This document shows, piece after piece, positions 35,698 to 46,061 of a stretch of 64,000 nucleotides of DNA. A model generated the notes under the pieces. That model ran no database searches. It was not told the DNA's origin and saw only the letters and a list, made by a program, of their open reading frames with translations. Position 1 is the first letter of the stretch; the number at the start of each line of letters is the position of its first letter. The stretch is from Hevea brasiliensis (taxonomy: Eukaryota; Streptophyta; Magnoliopsida; Malpighiales; Euphorbiaceae): positions 61,350,619-61,414,618 of the forward strand of contig NC_079507.1 of NCBI RefSeq assembly GCF_030052815.1. The letters run 5' to 3'. A program made the translations under genes and the position numbers.

Positions 35698-38291
35698 TGT
35701 AACACCCCAAAATTTAAAATTTTATTATTTTATGAGTATTATTGATATTTTAATTTTATTTAAATTTTAAGAAATTATTTGAGATTTTTCGGATTTTAAA
35801 AATCGGGTTCGATTTTCTGAAAATATAAACTTTGATGATTTTTAAAAATTTATTTAAAGACCACGTGGCAAAACTAAAAATATATTTGGAGTTTACGAAT
35901 TTTTCTGAGTTTTCTGGATTTTTTTCGAAATTTTTGGACCTCATTTTAGGTCCCGAGGCAGAGTAAAAATTCAAAATTTTGTATTCCGAATCGAACCAGA
36001 CCGAATCGGACCAGTCGAATCGGACCTGCTCCCTCTCCTTCTTCTTTTTCTCCCGCGCGCGTCTCCTCCTCCTTCTCTCTTTCTCCAGTTTTCTCTCTCC
36101 TCCCGCCCTAGCCCGCCGGCCAGCCACCTCCCTCGCCACCCCAGCTCACCGACGCGCCGCCCCACCCCTTCCCCACAGTCAGTCGCCGCCCCAAATGGCC
36201 GGAAAACGCGCGCGAACGCCCCTCCCTTGTGCGCTCGACCATTCGTCTTCCCGGCCAAAATCCGGCCGATCCAGCCACCAATCGAACCGGGTCTTATGTC
36301 TAAACTCATCTACTCGTCGAGAGCTTTTTATAGACACCAAGAACACCGGAATCCATCGAGCGGTTTGTCCAATTTTTACCCGGGAAGTTTTAGCCCATTT
36401 TGATTTTCGGGCTAGATTTCTCGCAAACCGTGAACCCCACGAGAAAACTGAGAGTACCAGAGCGCTCCACTCGTCGAGAGCTTCGCGGGGATATAAATTT
36501 CAAAATTTTCCGACACCGTTTTTCAGTGGGTCCCATGGAACTTCGCAGTGTTTTTCCGAGCATTAAATGAGCTTAGAAATTTCTGAAAAATTTATGTACT
36601 AACCCCCGTATTGTGGGCTTCGTGTAGGTATCATCAATTCGTGAAAATTCGACAGTTGTTCGGGTCTATGAATTTCCGGCCAGACAGACCCGTTACTGGA
36701 AAAGTCTCCGAATTGGACCGAGGTTTTGGTACCCCCCCATTGTCAGACGTCCCGAGCGCGTCCCCGGAGTCGGAATCGGCAAAGGTAAACCCGAACCTTG
36801 CTTTTTCGTAATTTTCTAGTGCTTAAATAGGATTAAAAATCCATAAAATATTCGTGGTAGCCCAGAAAATTATGATTCTTTTTATAATAGCCTAGTAATA
36901 TTGCTAAGGGCCGCGGGGCAAGGTTTTAGAATTTTTAGAGCTTGTTTGGGTAGTTTTTACAAAAATTATCAATTATAAGAACTAAATTGAAATTTTACAT
37001 ATTGTGATGGATGATTGATTTGATGGGCCCAGGAAGGGCTGTGTGATGAGATTGAGTTTGGATATATGGGTTGTGAATATAGAAGTGTGTTTTGAGCCCT
37101 TTTGCAGGTTGGGTAGGTCCTAGGTATAGGGGAGACTCCGCCGGATTTTCGGCACGACTTAGGACGTATTTGGTCTTTTCTTGATTGGTATTGAGTCAAT
37201 TGTATTAAATAATTATAATGTAATTTTCAGGTGAGCCGGGACAACCTTCTTCCTCCGCCCAGCCGCCACAGTGACCGTTGTCAAGTCTGTGAGTAAAATA
37301 TTAATTTTAATTATAATTTCGATATTATTATATATTTAAACATGCCCATGCATCACTTATATGCATATATCTATGTAGATAAATCCTAGGCACGATTTAT
37401 GTTGCATTCATAACTGTGAAAGTGCCATGTATGTTGTTGTGGTAATTTGGAGCAGTGTGCGTGCGTTGGCGTGCGTTTGATGTGGTGTGGACTATGGATA
37501 GGACGGGTAGTCACGGCTTGAGTTCTTCGCTGGGACCCCGATTTGGTTTATTAAGCGAAAGTCCGGCTTGAGTTCTTCGCTGGCACCAGGTTGGATTTAA
37601 GAGAGCTGTATAGGGGATCAACTCCCATATATTATGATTGATATTATCGGGTGTGTGAGTACTCCAAATTATCTTTTTGCTGTTATGATGTGAATTTGTT
37701 GCTGATGTTGCATTTCACTTTACAGGTTGCATTAGTTTTAGATAGTTATAGAGATTATGGTTAAAATTGATATTTTACTCTCTGAGTCGAACGCTCACTC
37801 CTGTTCAATATTTTTCCAGGCCACAAGAGGATATTTTTGAGGTTAACCTCCTTTCTCCCTCGCAGGTCGATTATTAATGTTTGTATAAACTTGTTAAATC
37901 TTAGAATTTCCGTATGTGTTAGAAATGTTTATTTGATTTGGGTCTGTAAACTAAATTGTTATTTTGGACCTGTAAACTTAATATTCTATGCATGTTTGAT
38001 GGATTGGATGAGGGAGCTGAGCTCCCATTTATTTTTATGCTGATGAGTATGTGGAGGGTGAGCTGAGCTCCCAAATTGAGTATTTATTGTGTTTACAGGT
38101 CGGGTGAGTCAAAAACTCCCCGTTGAAAGGTCCATTTTATGGCCGGACTCTGTCCGGTTGATTTCTTGAAATTGAGCCCAAATGGGCCTTAGAGTTGGGT
38201 TAAGTGAATAGTTAGGCTTACTACGGGCCTCGGGGGCTTTAGGCTGGCTCAGGTCCTAGTGCCGATCCGGCCCATAGGTTAGGTCGTGACA
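35698..38291 (+). repeat. Element C 3' LTR
   Basis: 2594 bases, collinear and highly similar to 28014-30655, with one fewer 44-base internal repeat unit. Confidence 0.93.
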
Positions 38292-38296
38292 AAAGC

Positions 38297-39793
38297 AATG
38301 CAAGAAGAAATAGAAATGATTGATAAAAATGAAACATGGGAATTAACAAGTAAGCCTAAAGATAAAGACGTTATTGGAGTAAAGTGGGTGTATAGGACCA
38401 AGTTAAATCCTGATGGTTCTATTTACAAACACAAAGCTAGACTAGTGGTGAAAGGGTATGCATAGATTGCAGGAGTAGATTATGGAGATACCTTCTCACC
38501 TGTGGCTAGGCATGACACTATCAAGCTTCTCGTTGCTATGGCAGCTCAATTGGGTTGGAAAGTGTATCATCTTGATGTAAAATCTGCATTTCTAAATGGT
38601 TTATTGCAGGAGGAGATTTATGTTCAACAACCAAAGGGGTTTGAAGTTTCTGGCAGTGAAGGCAAGGTCTACAGACTTAAGAAAGCACTTTATGGGTTGA
38701 AACAAGCACCAAGGGCTTGGTACAGCAGAATTGATTCACATTTAATCAAACAAGGGTTTCAAAATAGTCTCAATAAAGCCACACTATATGTCAAATGGTG
38801 TGAAAATGGAAAGCAACTGCTAGTTTCTTTGTATGTTGATGATCTGTTAGTGACTGGCAATGATTCAGATATGTTGCAGCAATTTAAAAAAGAAATGGAG
38901 CAGCAATTTGAAATGTCAGACTTGGGCTTGATGAAATACTTTCTCGGAATGGAAATATACCAATGCTCTACTGGTATTTTCATTTCTCAAAGAAGGTATG
39001 CTTTGGATGTCCTTAAGAAATTTAAAATGGAATAAAGCAAATCTGTGGCTACTCCTCTGGTGCAAAATGTGAAATTAATAAGGAATGATGGTGAAAAAAA
39101 ATGTGTTGCATCAGTTTACAGAAGTTTAGTAGGGAGTTTGTTGTATTTAACAACCACAAGGCCAAATTTGATGTTCTCAACAAGTCTCTTGTCCAGATTT
39201 ATGAATACTCCAAGCCAATCTCACCTTGGGGCAGCTAAGAGAGTCTTGAGATACTTAAAAGGCAAAGCAGATTATGGAATATGGTTTAAAAAAAAAAAGA
39301 AGCAAAGTTGGAAGGGTATTCTGATAGTGATTGGGCAGGCTGTGTAGATGATTCTAAAAGCACTTCAGGATATGTTTTCTCATTTGGATCAGGAGTGTTT
39401 TGCTGGAATTCAAGGAAGCAAGAGGTTGTAGCCCAATCCACTGCTGAAGCTGAGTACATTTCAGCTGCTGCTACTACAAATCAAGCCATTTGGCTTTGAA
39501 AAATACTGAAGGATTTGGGACAAGAACAAAGAAATCCTACTGTGTTATGGTGTGATAACAAATCAGCTATTGCAATTGCAAGTAATCCAATGCAACATGG
39601 TAGGACAAAGCATATTAATGTGAAGTTTCACTCCATCAAAGAAGCTGAAAAGAACAATGAAATTAAGATGAATCATTACAGGTCTGAAGAACAGCTAGCA
39701 GACATTATGACCAAGCCTCTACCAAGAGCAAGATTTGAAATTCTCAAAGAAATACTTGGAGTCTCAAAAAAAACTCTTACGAAGGAGTGTTAG
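38297..39793 (+). pseudogene. Element B Copia reverse transcriptase and RNase H, second part, broken
   Basis: Continues the frame interrupted at 28013. RT shows WVYRTKLNPDGSI, RLVVKGYA, DVKSAFLNG, YGLKQAPRAWY and the catalytic YVDD box near 38834. RNase H shows SDSDWAGC, EAEYISAAA and WCDNKSAIAIA, and the end is EEQLADIMTKPL. Stops at 38463, 39033 and 39497 and a frameshift at an A run (about 39287-39300) inactivate it. The final stop lies inside the 3' LTR, as is common in Copia. Confidence 0.93.
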
Positions 39794-40064
39794 AGCTGTA
39801 AGAGTTTCCTTAGAGACTCAAAAGTCAAAGATATTTTGTATGTTAACTTTAGTTAGTATAATGTTTGGTGTAAAGGAGTGATAATGCATAATTTATGAAG
39901 TAAATTCTGAAAAGTAATTCTATAGTAGGTATAACTCATGTACTGCTTTTGTAATGTGTCTCCTATACAAGGAGCTTTATGTTAATGAAAGTGTGTGAGT
40001 GCAGATGTTCTATTCTAGAGAACTTATGTTTAGTTCTCTCATTTTTCTGCTTTGAAATTTAACA
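39788..40064 (+). repeat. Element B 3' LTR
   Basis: 277 bases, matching 25121-25397 with about nine transitions; flanked on the right by AAACT. Confidence 0.95.
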
Positions 40065-40069
40065 AAACT

Positions 40070-40920
40070 CAATGACTTTCCTTTTTCTATTTGTCCAGTG
40101 GCCAAACACCATAGGTTGCCATTGGGTTTGGAAGTGGCTAGGTCTTCTGAAGGCAGTATTACCAGTCATAAAAAGTTTATTAAAAATGTTATTAATGCAT
40201 CAAGTTTGGGAAATTGTAAATCAGTTACTTTTCCTTTGCCTCGAGGTCTCCATTTGTCCGTTGATGTTGGCGAGCTATTAGAAAATCTTGATGCTTGTAG
40301 AAGACTCGACTCATTGGTCAGCTTTTGTATGTCAGTATCACTAGGCCTGACATCACTTATGCAGTTCAACACCTTCGTTAATTTACGTCAACACCTAGAA
40401 AGCCTTATTGGCAAGCAACAATTCATGTTTTGAAGTACTTGGAGTTCTACCCCATCAGGAGGATTATATTTCTTAGTAGAAAATGAACTTGCAACCTATT
40501 GTGATGCGGATTGGGCTTCCTGTGCATTTACTAAAAATGACTCATTTCTTGGAAGACCAAGAAGCAATCCACTGTGTCCAAGTCCTCTGCAGAGGTGGAG
40601 TATATGGTAATGGCAGCAACAATTTATGAATTGTTGTAGATCACTTACTTGCTTAAAGATTTTCATATTCCTATTTAGTTACTAATTAGTCTTAAATGTG
40701 ATAATAAAGCTGCATTGTAATAAAGCTGCATTGTACATTGCTGCCAACCTCTTTTTCCATAAGAGGACTAAGCATATAGACATCGATTATCACATTGTGA
40801 GGTAGAAATTACAGCAAAGTTTTATATTTCCATCTCATCTTTCATCCCAGTTACAATTAGGAAATGTGTTTGCCAAGGATTCATTTCCAAGTTGAATGGT
40901 GACCTTGCCAAATGATCTAA
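40070..40920 (+). pseudogene. Element A Copia pre-integrase and RT/RNase H remnant
   Basis: Begins with pre-integrase codons (ICPVAKHHRLP) that continue the frame ending at 25115. It then jumps directly to the end of RT (FPLPRGLHLSVD, then a frameshift, then codons like SITRPDITYAV) and RNase H (CDADWASC near 40500, then HKRTKHIDIDYH-like codons near 40762-40795). Integrase and the RT core are absent and frameshifts are frequent. Confidence 0.75.
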
Positions 40921-40926
40921 CTTGAG

Positions 40927-41151
40927 ATGTAGAGATTATGATGGGTGCAACAGCAGTAGCAGAAGTGATGCTGCAAATTCTTGAAACTTCTTCTGTAATT
41001 TATTAGTTGGAAATTTGTCATTTGTCTTGTAGCTGACTCAAACAAGTTTGTTATTAACTTAGCACATATATTGAGCTGTATGAAAAGATATTAACTTCAA
41101 ATCAATTCAGTACAATCACTCACTTTCATAAAATTTCTCTCAAATTCTTCG
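40927..41151 (+). repeat. Element A 3' LTR
   Basis: Starts TGTAGAGATTATGATGGG, as does 23127. The second half, with AGCTGTATGAAAAGATATT and ending near CTCTCAAATTCTTCG, has no counterpart in the 5' LTR. The end point is a guess. Confidence 0.5.
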
Positions 41152-41543
41152 AATCATCAATAATTGAGATTATTTCTGATTATTTTTTTTTTTTATACAA
41201 GTCATCAATAACATAGGGATCACATGGTACTTGGGAAGCATACTATGATTCTCCAGATAGTGCATGAAGCTTTTGATTTCGACAACTACCAAACAAGTTT
41301 GTTATTAACTTAGCACATATATTGAGCTGTATGAAAAGACTTTGTATATTAACTTCAAATCAATTCAGTACAATCGTTCATTTTCATAAAATTTCTCTCA
41401 AATTCTTCGAATCATCAATAATTGAGATTATTTCTGATTATTTTTTTTTTTTTTGTAAGTCATCAATAACATGGGGATCACATGGTACTTCGGAAGCATA
41501 TTATGATTCTCCAGCCAGATGGTGCATGAAGCTTTTGATTTCG
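41040..41543 (+). repeat. Tandem duplication of about 250 bases
   Basis: Copy 1 is 41040-41281 and copy 2 is 41291-41543, both starting AAACAAGTTTGTTATTAACT and ending GCTTTTGATTTCG. They differ by a small insertion (CTTTGT near 41340), T-run length and a few substitutions. The unit spans the element A LTR tail and about 120 bases of flanking DNA, so it arose after A inserted. Confidence 0.9.
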
Positions 41544-41743
41544 TATGTAGAATTATTAGTAATATAAAAGAAAATGGTGGGTGTCGCCATCCACAATAAA
41601 ATCAGGGTGAAAACAAAAAGGGAAGCACGTCAACCACAGCGACACAACAAATACAGAATTCAATACACGTTTTCCTTTCCATTCACATTTTCCAGCTTAC
41701 TCATACACCAATACTATTAGCATTAAATTCCTGATGCTCCATA

Positions 41744-42798
41744 TAGGGGCGGCTACGGTTCAGAAATTATCGATTATGATTATTGAATCGTTGATTTAGG
41801 TTTAATGAAATTATGAACCTGAATCAAATCGTCAGGAGAACAATTTTGAAGACGATTCCTGAATCGCTGATTTCGGTTTGAGCCTCGGTTTAAAACGGTT
41901 TGAAGGATAGTTTGAAAAAAAAATGTTCAACACAGTTTGAAAGACGATTTGAAAGCTGTTTAGGAATGGTTTAAGGGTAGTTTAGACAAAAAAAATTAGA
42001 GAAAAATTTTATTGATTCAAAATTTAAGTTATATTTATAAAAATATTTTAATTTTTCTTAGAAATCTTTCAATCAAAATAAAATAAGAAAACAAAGAAAA
42101 AAAATAACTTATCTTTAAGAAAAATTTAATAAATAAAGACTTGAACCTGATTAAAAAACTAGAGATGAAATTAATTTTTTTTAAAGAAATTAGCAAAAAG
42201 TATATGAACTTAATTTTTCCTAAATATAAAAATTTTTAGTTCTATTACTTGCCTTTTTAAAAAAATTATATAATAATTGATAATTAAAAAGTATAAAAGA
42301 GAAAAAAAATTAAAATAGAGGGTATTGGAAATTTTATTGAGAATTTAAAGTAATAACAAAGTAATTCAGATAGTATTGAAAATTTTAGTAAATATATAAA
42401 ATAATAAAGTAGGAAAATTGAGAGAGTATTGGAAATTAAAATGAATGTAAAAAATAATTATTTAAAGAATTTGAGAAAAATTGAAAAAATATTAAGAATC
42501 GAAGAAAATGCAGAAAATAATTGTGTAGAGAATTGATATATATAAATAAATTAAGAGTGAGGTAACATTTATTGAATTTTTTTGTATTTAAATCATAGAT
42601 TTAATCTGATTCGAAATTATCGGTTCAATCCGGTTCGAAATTGTCGATTTACGATTCTTAAAAAATATAAACCTAAACCAAACCACAGAAGGACGGTTTC
42701 AGTCCAGTTCGAAGTCAGTTCTAATTTTGACCGGTTTTGATATGATTTTAACCAAACCGATTCTGATTCGGTTCAAAACCTGACCGTGACCACCCCTA
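41744..42798. mobile_element. hAT-like non-autonomous element
   Basis: About 1055 bases, very AT-rich inside. The left end TAGGGGCGGCTACGGTTC and the inverted right end (reverse of GACCGTGACCACCCCTA) pair over about 16 bases with mismatches. Flanking octamers GCTCCATA (41736-41743) and TCTTCATA (42799-42806) agree at six of eight positions, fitting an aged 8-base duplication of the hAT group. Subterminal CGGTTT/CCGATT words recur near both ends. No transposase codons are visible. Confidence 0.5.
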
Positions 42799-43040
42799 TC
42801 TTCATAAGTAAAATGGATTTCGAATTTCTTAACCGATACTCGAATTGAATTTCTTACCTTTGATATCCCAAATCTGATAAAAAAAAAAAACAAAAATCAA
42901 TGGTTGGGGATAAAATGGTACCAAACTTTATGATTAATTTTACACAAATTGTAGAATATTTCCTACAGGGATTTTAGAAAAAATCAAAATGACAAGAAAA
43001 AGAGTATACAGAAGTCCAATAATTAGAAATTTTGATTTTC

Positions 43041-45083
43041 TTAGGAAGAAGGCTTGGAAACAGCAGCTTCTTTGTTGGCTCTGTTGTATTTCATGTGGCT
43101 GTTCACTAGTTGTCCAGCAGCAATTGCAGACATGAGAGATAGCTCTGCAGCAAGAACAGAACCAGCAACTATTGAGGCTAGAACTCTGGAGTTAGCTCCT
43201 GGCGTCTCTTTGCTTGCTCCCTTCACCCCAAGCAGGTTCAGGCATGCTGATTGAGATGCAAGCTGAGTACCTCCTCCAACAGTACCAACCTTCAACGATT
43301 CAAAACTAATTAGACATGTTTTTTTTATGCGATTTGCTTTGATTAAAAATATCCCATCAACTCAAATTTCAGAATTTATCTTTTTCAATGCGAAAATCTG
43401 CTAGAATGAATTACCTCGATAGAAGGCATAGTCACAGAGACATGAAGATCCTGTCCATCATTAACAGCTTCCATCATGGTGATGCAGTTAGAACTCTCTA
43501 CGTTCTGTGCTGGATCTTGGCCGGTTGCTATGTAAATTGCAGTCACTATGTTACTGGCATGAGCATTGAACCCTCCTAAAGCTCCAGCCATGGCTGAACC
43601 AGTGAGGTTCTTGAGCATGTTAAGCTCCACCAAGGCTTCCACATTCGTCTTCAACACCTTCTTCACCACATCTCCCTTGATTATGGCCTCGCACACCACT
43701 GACTTGCCCCTTCCTTCAATCCAGTTCACAGCTGCAGGCTTCTTATCCGAGCAGAAGTTACCTGTTGTTTGTAATTGAGTTAATGACGATATAGTCAAAT
43801 GATTCTGAATCAAAATCGATCGAGCATAATAACAAACAGAAGGGTAAGAAGAACTTACCAGAAAGGCCAATAACATCCATGTCAGGGAAATCATTCTGGA
43901 GGAAATTCAATACATTCTGGACACCTTTAGAGACCATGTTCATACCCATAGCGTCACCAGTGCTGCAACAGAATCTCATGTATAGGTTCTTTCCGGCAAT
44001 AGCGCATTTGATGCTTTGAAGCCTGCCAAATCTGCTGGATTTGTTAAACGAAGTGGACAGGGTCTCAAAATTGGCAGGATCCTCCAAGTACAACTTCAAC
44101 TGGGCCGCTCTTTTTGCTGTCCCAAACCTAACGACCGGCGCTCTGGTCATCCCATCTCTCAACAGGACACTTGTGGCTCCACCAGATAAGTGAATGGCCT
44201 TGCAACCCCTATTGGTGCTGGCTACCAAGCACCCTTCAGTGGTAGCCATGGGAACCGAGTATTCCTTGCCGTCTAGCAACAAAGGTCCAGCAATTCCAAC
44301 GGGAATTTGGACATACCCAACTGGCATCTCGCAACACTGCCCCAAGATTGACTCGTAATCAAAGCCCTCCAGTGGTAACCCAGAGAGAGACTTGCCAGTT
44401 ATCCTCTGCAAGGCCTCGCGCCTGATTGCAGCAGCACGCTTACAATCCCCCAATTTAGACTCGAGGGAATAAGAAGGGATAGTTCCAGCCACAACAGATT
44501 TAATGATCTCCTCATCTTCATCGCCCAAAATAGGGATGGTGGTGGTTGTCGGAAATGGGATTTCCTCGAACACTTTCGGCTTCGGAGAAGGAAGCACGAT
44601 AGGGTCCATTGCTTTCGGAGAAGAAACAACTGCCCGTGATAGTGGTGGTGCAGAAAGAGAGCAATCGAGAGCTTGCCCACATGGCAATTTCAGGGTATCT
44701 TCCCTGAGTACAATCCCTTCCTCCGTCTCCTCCTCATCATCATCCACAGCCCACATATCTGTAGGAGGGCGTAATATCAGGGACTGAACAAAGTCAATAC
44801 CAAAGAAGCCAAGTAGGTAAATGAAGGAAGCAACGAAAGCAACAATAGCAGCAATTTCGGAGAGAGCAACGACATGTAGAGGGGTAGATGTGCGAATCTT
44901 CTCACGCCAGCGGCTGAGCAGAAAATAAACAACATAAAAGAAAACGGTAAAACAGAGAGCATTGATTAGGTACAGAGGGAGAGGCAATGCATCAGAGGGC
45001 TTCTGGGCACTCTCATCCTCCACCGATTTAAGTTTCACAGAGTGGATGGTTTTTCCAGAGGTAGGTCGCCGGCGCACATCCAT
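43041..45083 (-). CDS. HMGR: 3-hydroxy-3-methylglutaryl-CoA reductase
   Basis: Three exons, 45083-43859, 43761-43415 and 43289-43041, encode 606 residues. The enzyme reduces HMG-CoA to mevalonate with two NADPH on the ER membrane; it is the committed step of the cytosolic isoprenoid route (sterols, and rubber in Hevea). Seen: an Arg-rich start MDVRRRP (ER-targeting type); two membrane helices at about 35-57 and 71-101; a variable acidic linker to about 190; HMG-CoA motifs [12 protein letters not shown] and TTEGCLVA (catalytic Glu 283); NADPH motifs DAMGMNM and GTVGGGTQ; catalytic Lys in [10 protein letters not shown], Asp in GQDPAQN and His in SHMKYNR. The upstream Met of the long frame (45209) is rejected because MDVRRR is the family start and a TATA-like box lies between them. 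From memory it is close to a Hevea HMGR ending [10 protein letters not shown]. The intron usually placed before the segment ending DVIGLSG seems absent. Confidence 0.96.
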
Positions 45084-45232
45084 TTTGGAGCGACTGGTGG
45101 AGGATGAGAAGAGAGAAAATTGAGGCGTGTTTGCTTGGAAGACAAGGGAGAAGAGATATATAAATAGATGGGAGAGGCTGTTGACGAAGACGCAGTAAAA
45201 TGCGCGCAAGGACTGCGTGTGGCACGTGATTT
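45084..45232 (-). promoter_or_regulatory. HMGR core promoter: TATA-like box and G-box
   Basis: On the minus strand CTATTTATATATC (about 45154-45166) lies about 75 bases before the ATG, and CACGTG (45223-45228) about 60 bases further upstream. G-boxes bind bZIP/bHLH factors such as light and jasmonate regulators. The leader would be about 40-50 bases long. This is motif-based only. Confidence 0.5.
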
Positions 45233-45969
45233 CGTTGTTTTTTTCACAGAAAAATAATTCTAGTTGAAATTCGGAAAATAATTAAATTTATTATTTTTTA
45301 AGACATAATTAAATTTATTATTGAGATGGGCAGCGTTATGTTTGGTGTTTGTGTTTTAGGTAAAGCTCCTGCTTTTTGTCTTAAATTCATAGTAATAACT
45401 CTTTCTAGAAACTAATTAATTATTTTTAGTTTATTTTAATGCAAGCATTACATAGTATACATTAGTATTTAAAATTAATGAGAATTACTTAAAAAAATTT
45501 ACCATAATATTAATGATTGCACTATTTAATAAAAATATATATAATTTCAATTTGAGTATTCAAATATTTTTTTTGCCTTTAAATTTTAGGTGAAAGTATA
45601 CGTTAATCTCACTAAATAATTATAATGAAGTTTATGAATTGTTTAATAAGAAGGACGGTTAATAAGACTCAAATTTTTAATATAATAAAATATTAATTGA
45701 ATTTTATCCAAAGGCAACCCATTAAATTTTCTTAAGTATTATTAATTTTTATTAACATTTTTTATAAATATATATTTTTTTTAATGTGCTAACTAAATTT
45801 TATTCAATGCTTTTATTAAATTTTTTTTTCCCTAAAGTCTTTATAAATGTTTATATGTGAGAGTAACAAATTTTAATTTTTTATATTTATTTAATTATTT
45901 ATTAAAAAATAACTTAAAAATATTTTAATGAGATTGTTGCACTAACATTGCCTAATTATAATATATGAG

Positions 45970-45971
<2 letters not shown>

Positions 45972-46055
<84 letters not shown>
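45972..46055. repeat. Long TA microsatellite
   Basis: About 42 uninterrupted TA units; can form a hairpin. It creates a spurious Tyr-Ile open frame on the minus strand. Confidence 0.95.

Positions 46056-46061
<6 letters not shown>

Larger units (their letters stand above)
28014..38291 (+). mobile_element. Element C: Ty3/Gypsy chromovirus-like retrotransposon inserted in B
   Basis: The element is 10.28 kb with LTRs of 2642 and 2594 bases (28014-30655, 35698-38291), starting TGTAAYACCCCAAAATT and ending GTCGTGACA. The target duplication is CAAGC on the left (28009-28013) and AAAGC on the right (38292-38296), one mismatch. Removing C and one copy restores the Copia reading frame EEWKQAMQEE. RNase H precedes integrase, as in Gypsy, and the polyprotein ends in a chromodomain-like segment (VKVLWR, VEECTWE). 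Long LTRs and this ending suggest the Tekay/Del group. Several stops make it non-autonomous now. Confidence 0.93.
25121..40064 (+). mobile_element. Element B: Ty1/Copia retrotransposon inserted in A
   Basis: Two LTRs of 277 bases (25121-25397, 39788-40064) start TGTTAGAGC and end TTTAACA. The five-base target duplication AAACT is exact (25116-25120, 40065-40069). A methionine-tRNA primer site follows the 5' LTR. Without the nested element C it is about 4.66 kb, full length for Copia. Order of coding parts is gag, zinc knuckle, protease, integrase, RT, RNase H, as in Copia. By eye the LTRs differ at about nine positions, all transitions. Confidence 0.93.
23127..41151 (+). mobile_element. Element A: decayed Ty1/Copia retrotransposon, outermost of the nest
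   Basis: The element's own sequence is 23127-25120 plus 40070 to about 41151; the rest is younger insertions. Left and right ends share about 97 bases beginning TGTAGAGATTATGATG (23127 and 40927). Between them lie gag-like and protease/pre-integrase-like codons on the left, and pre-integrase followed directly by the end of reverse transcriptase and RNase H on the right, so integrase and most of RT were deleted. Frame across the element B insertion is restored exactly when B and one AAACT copy are removed. The 3' limit is uncertain because a tandem duplication starts at 41040. AATCA occurs at 23122-23126 and 41152-41156 as a candidate target duplication, but the LTR would then not end in CA. 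Confidence 0.75.

Noticed and set aside
45084..45209. Upstream Met giving a 42-residue N-terminal extension of HMGR
   Set aside because: It would lie above the TATA-like box, and known plant HMGRs start with a short MDxxRRR-type N-terminus at 45083.
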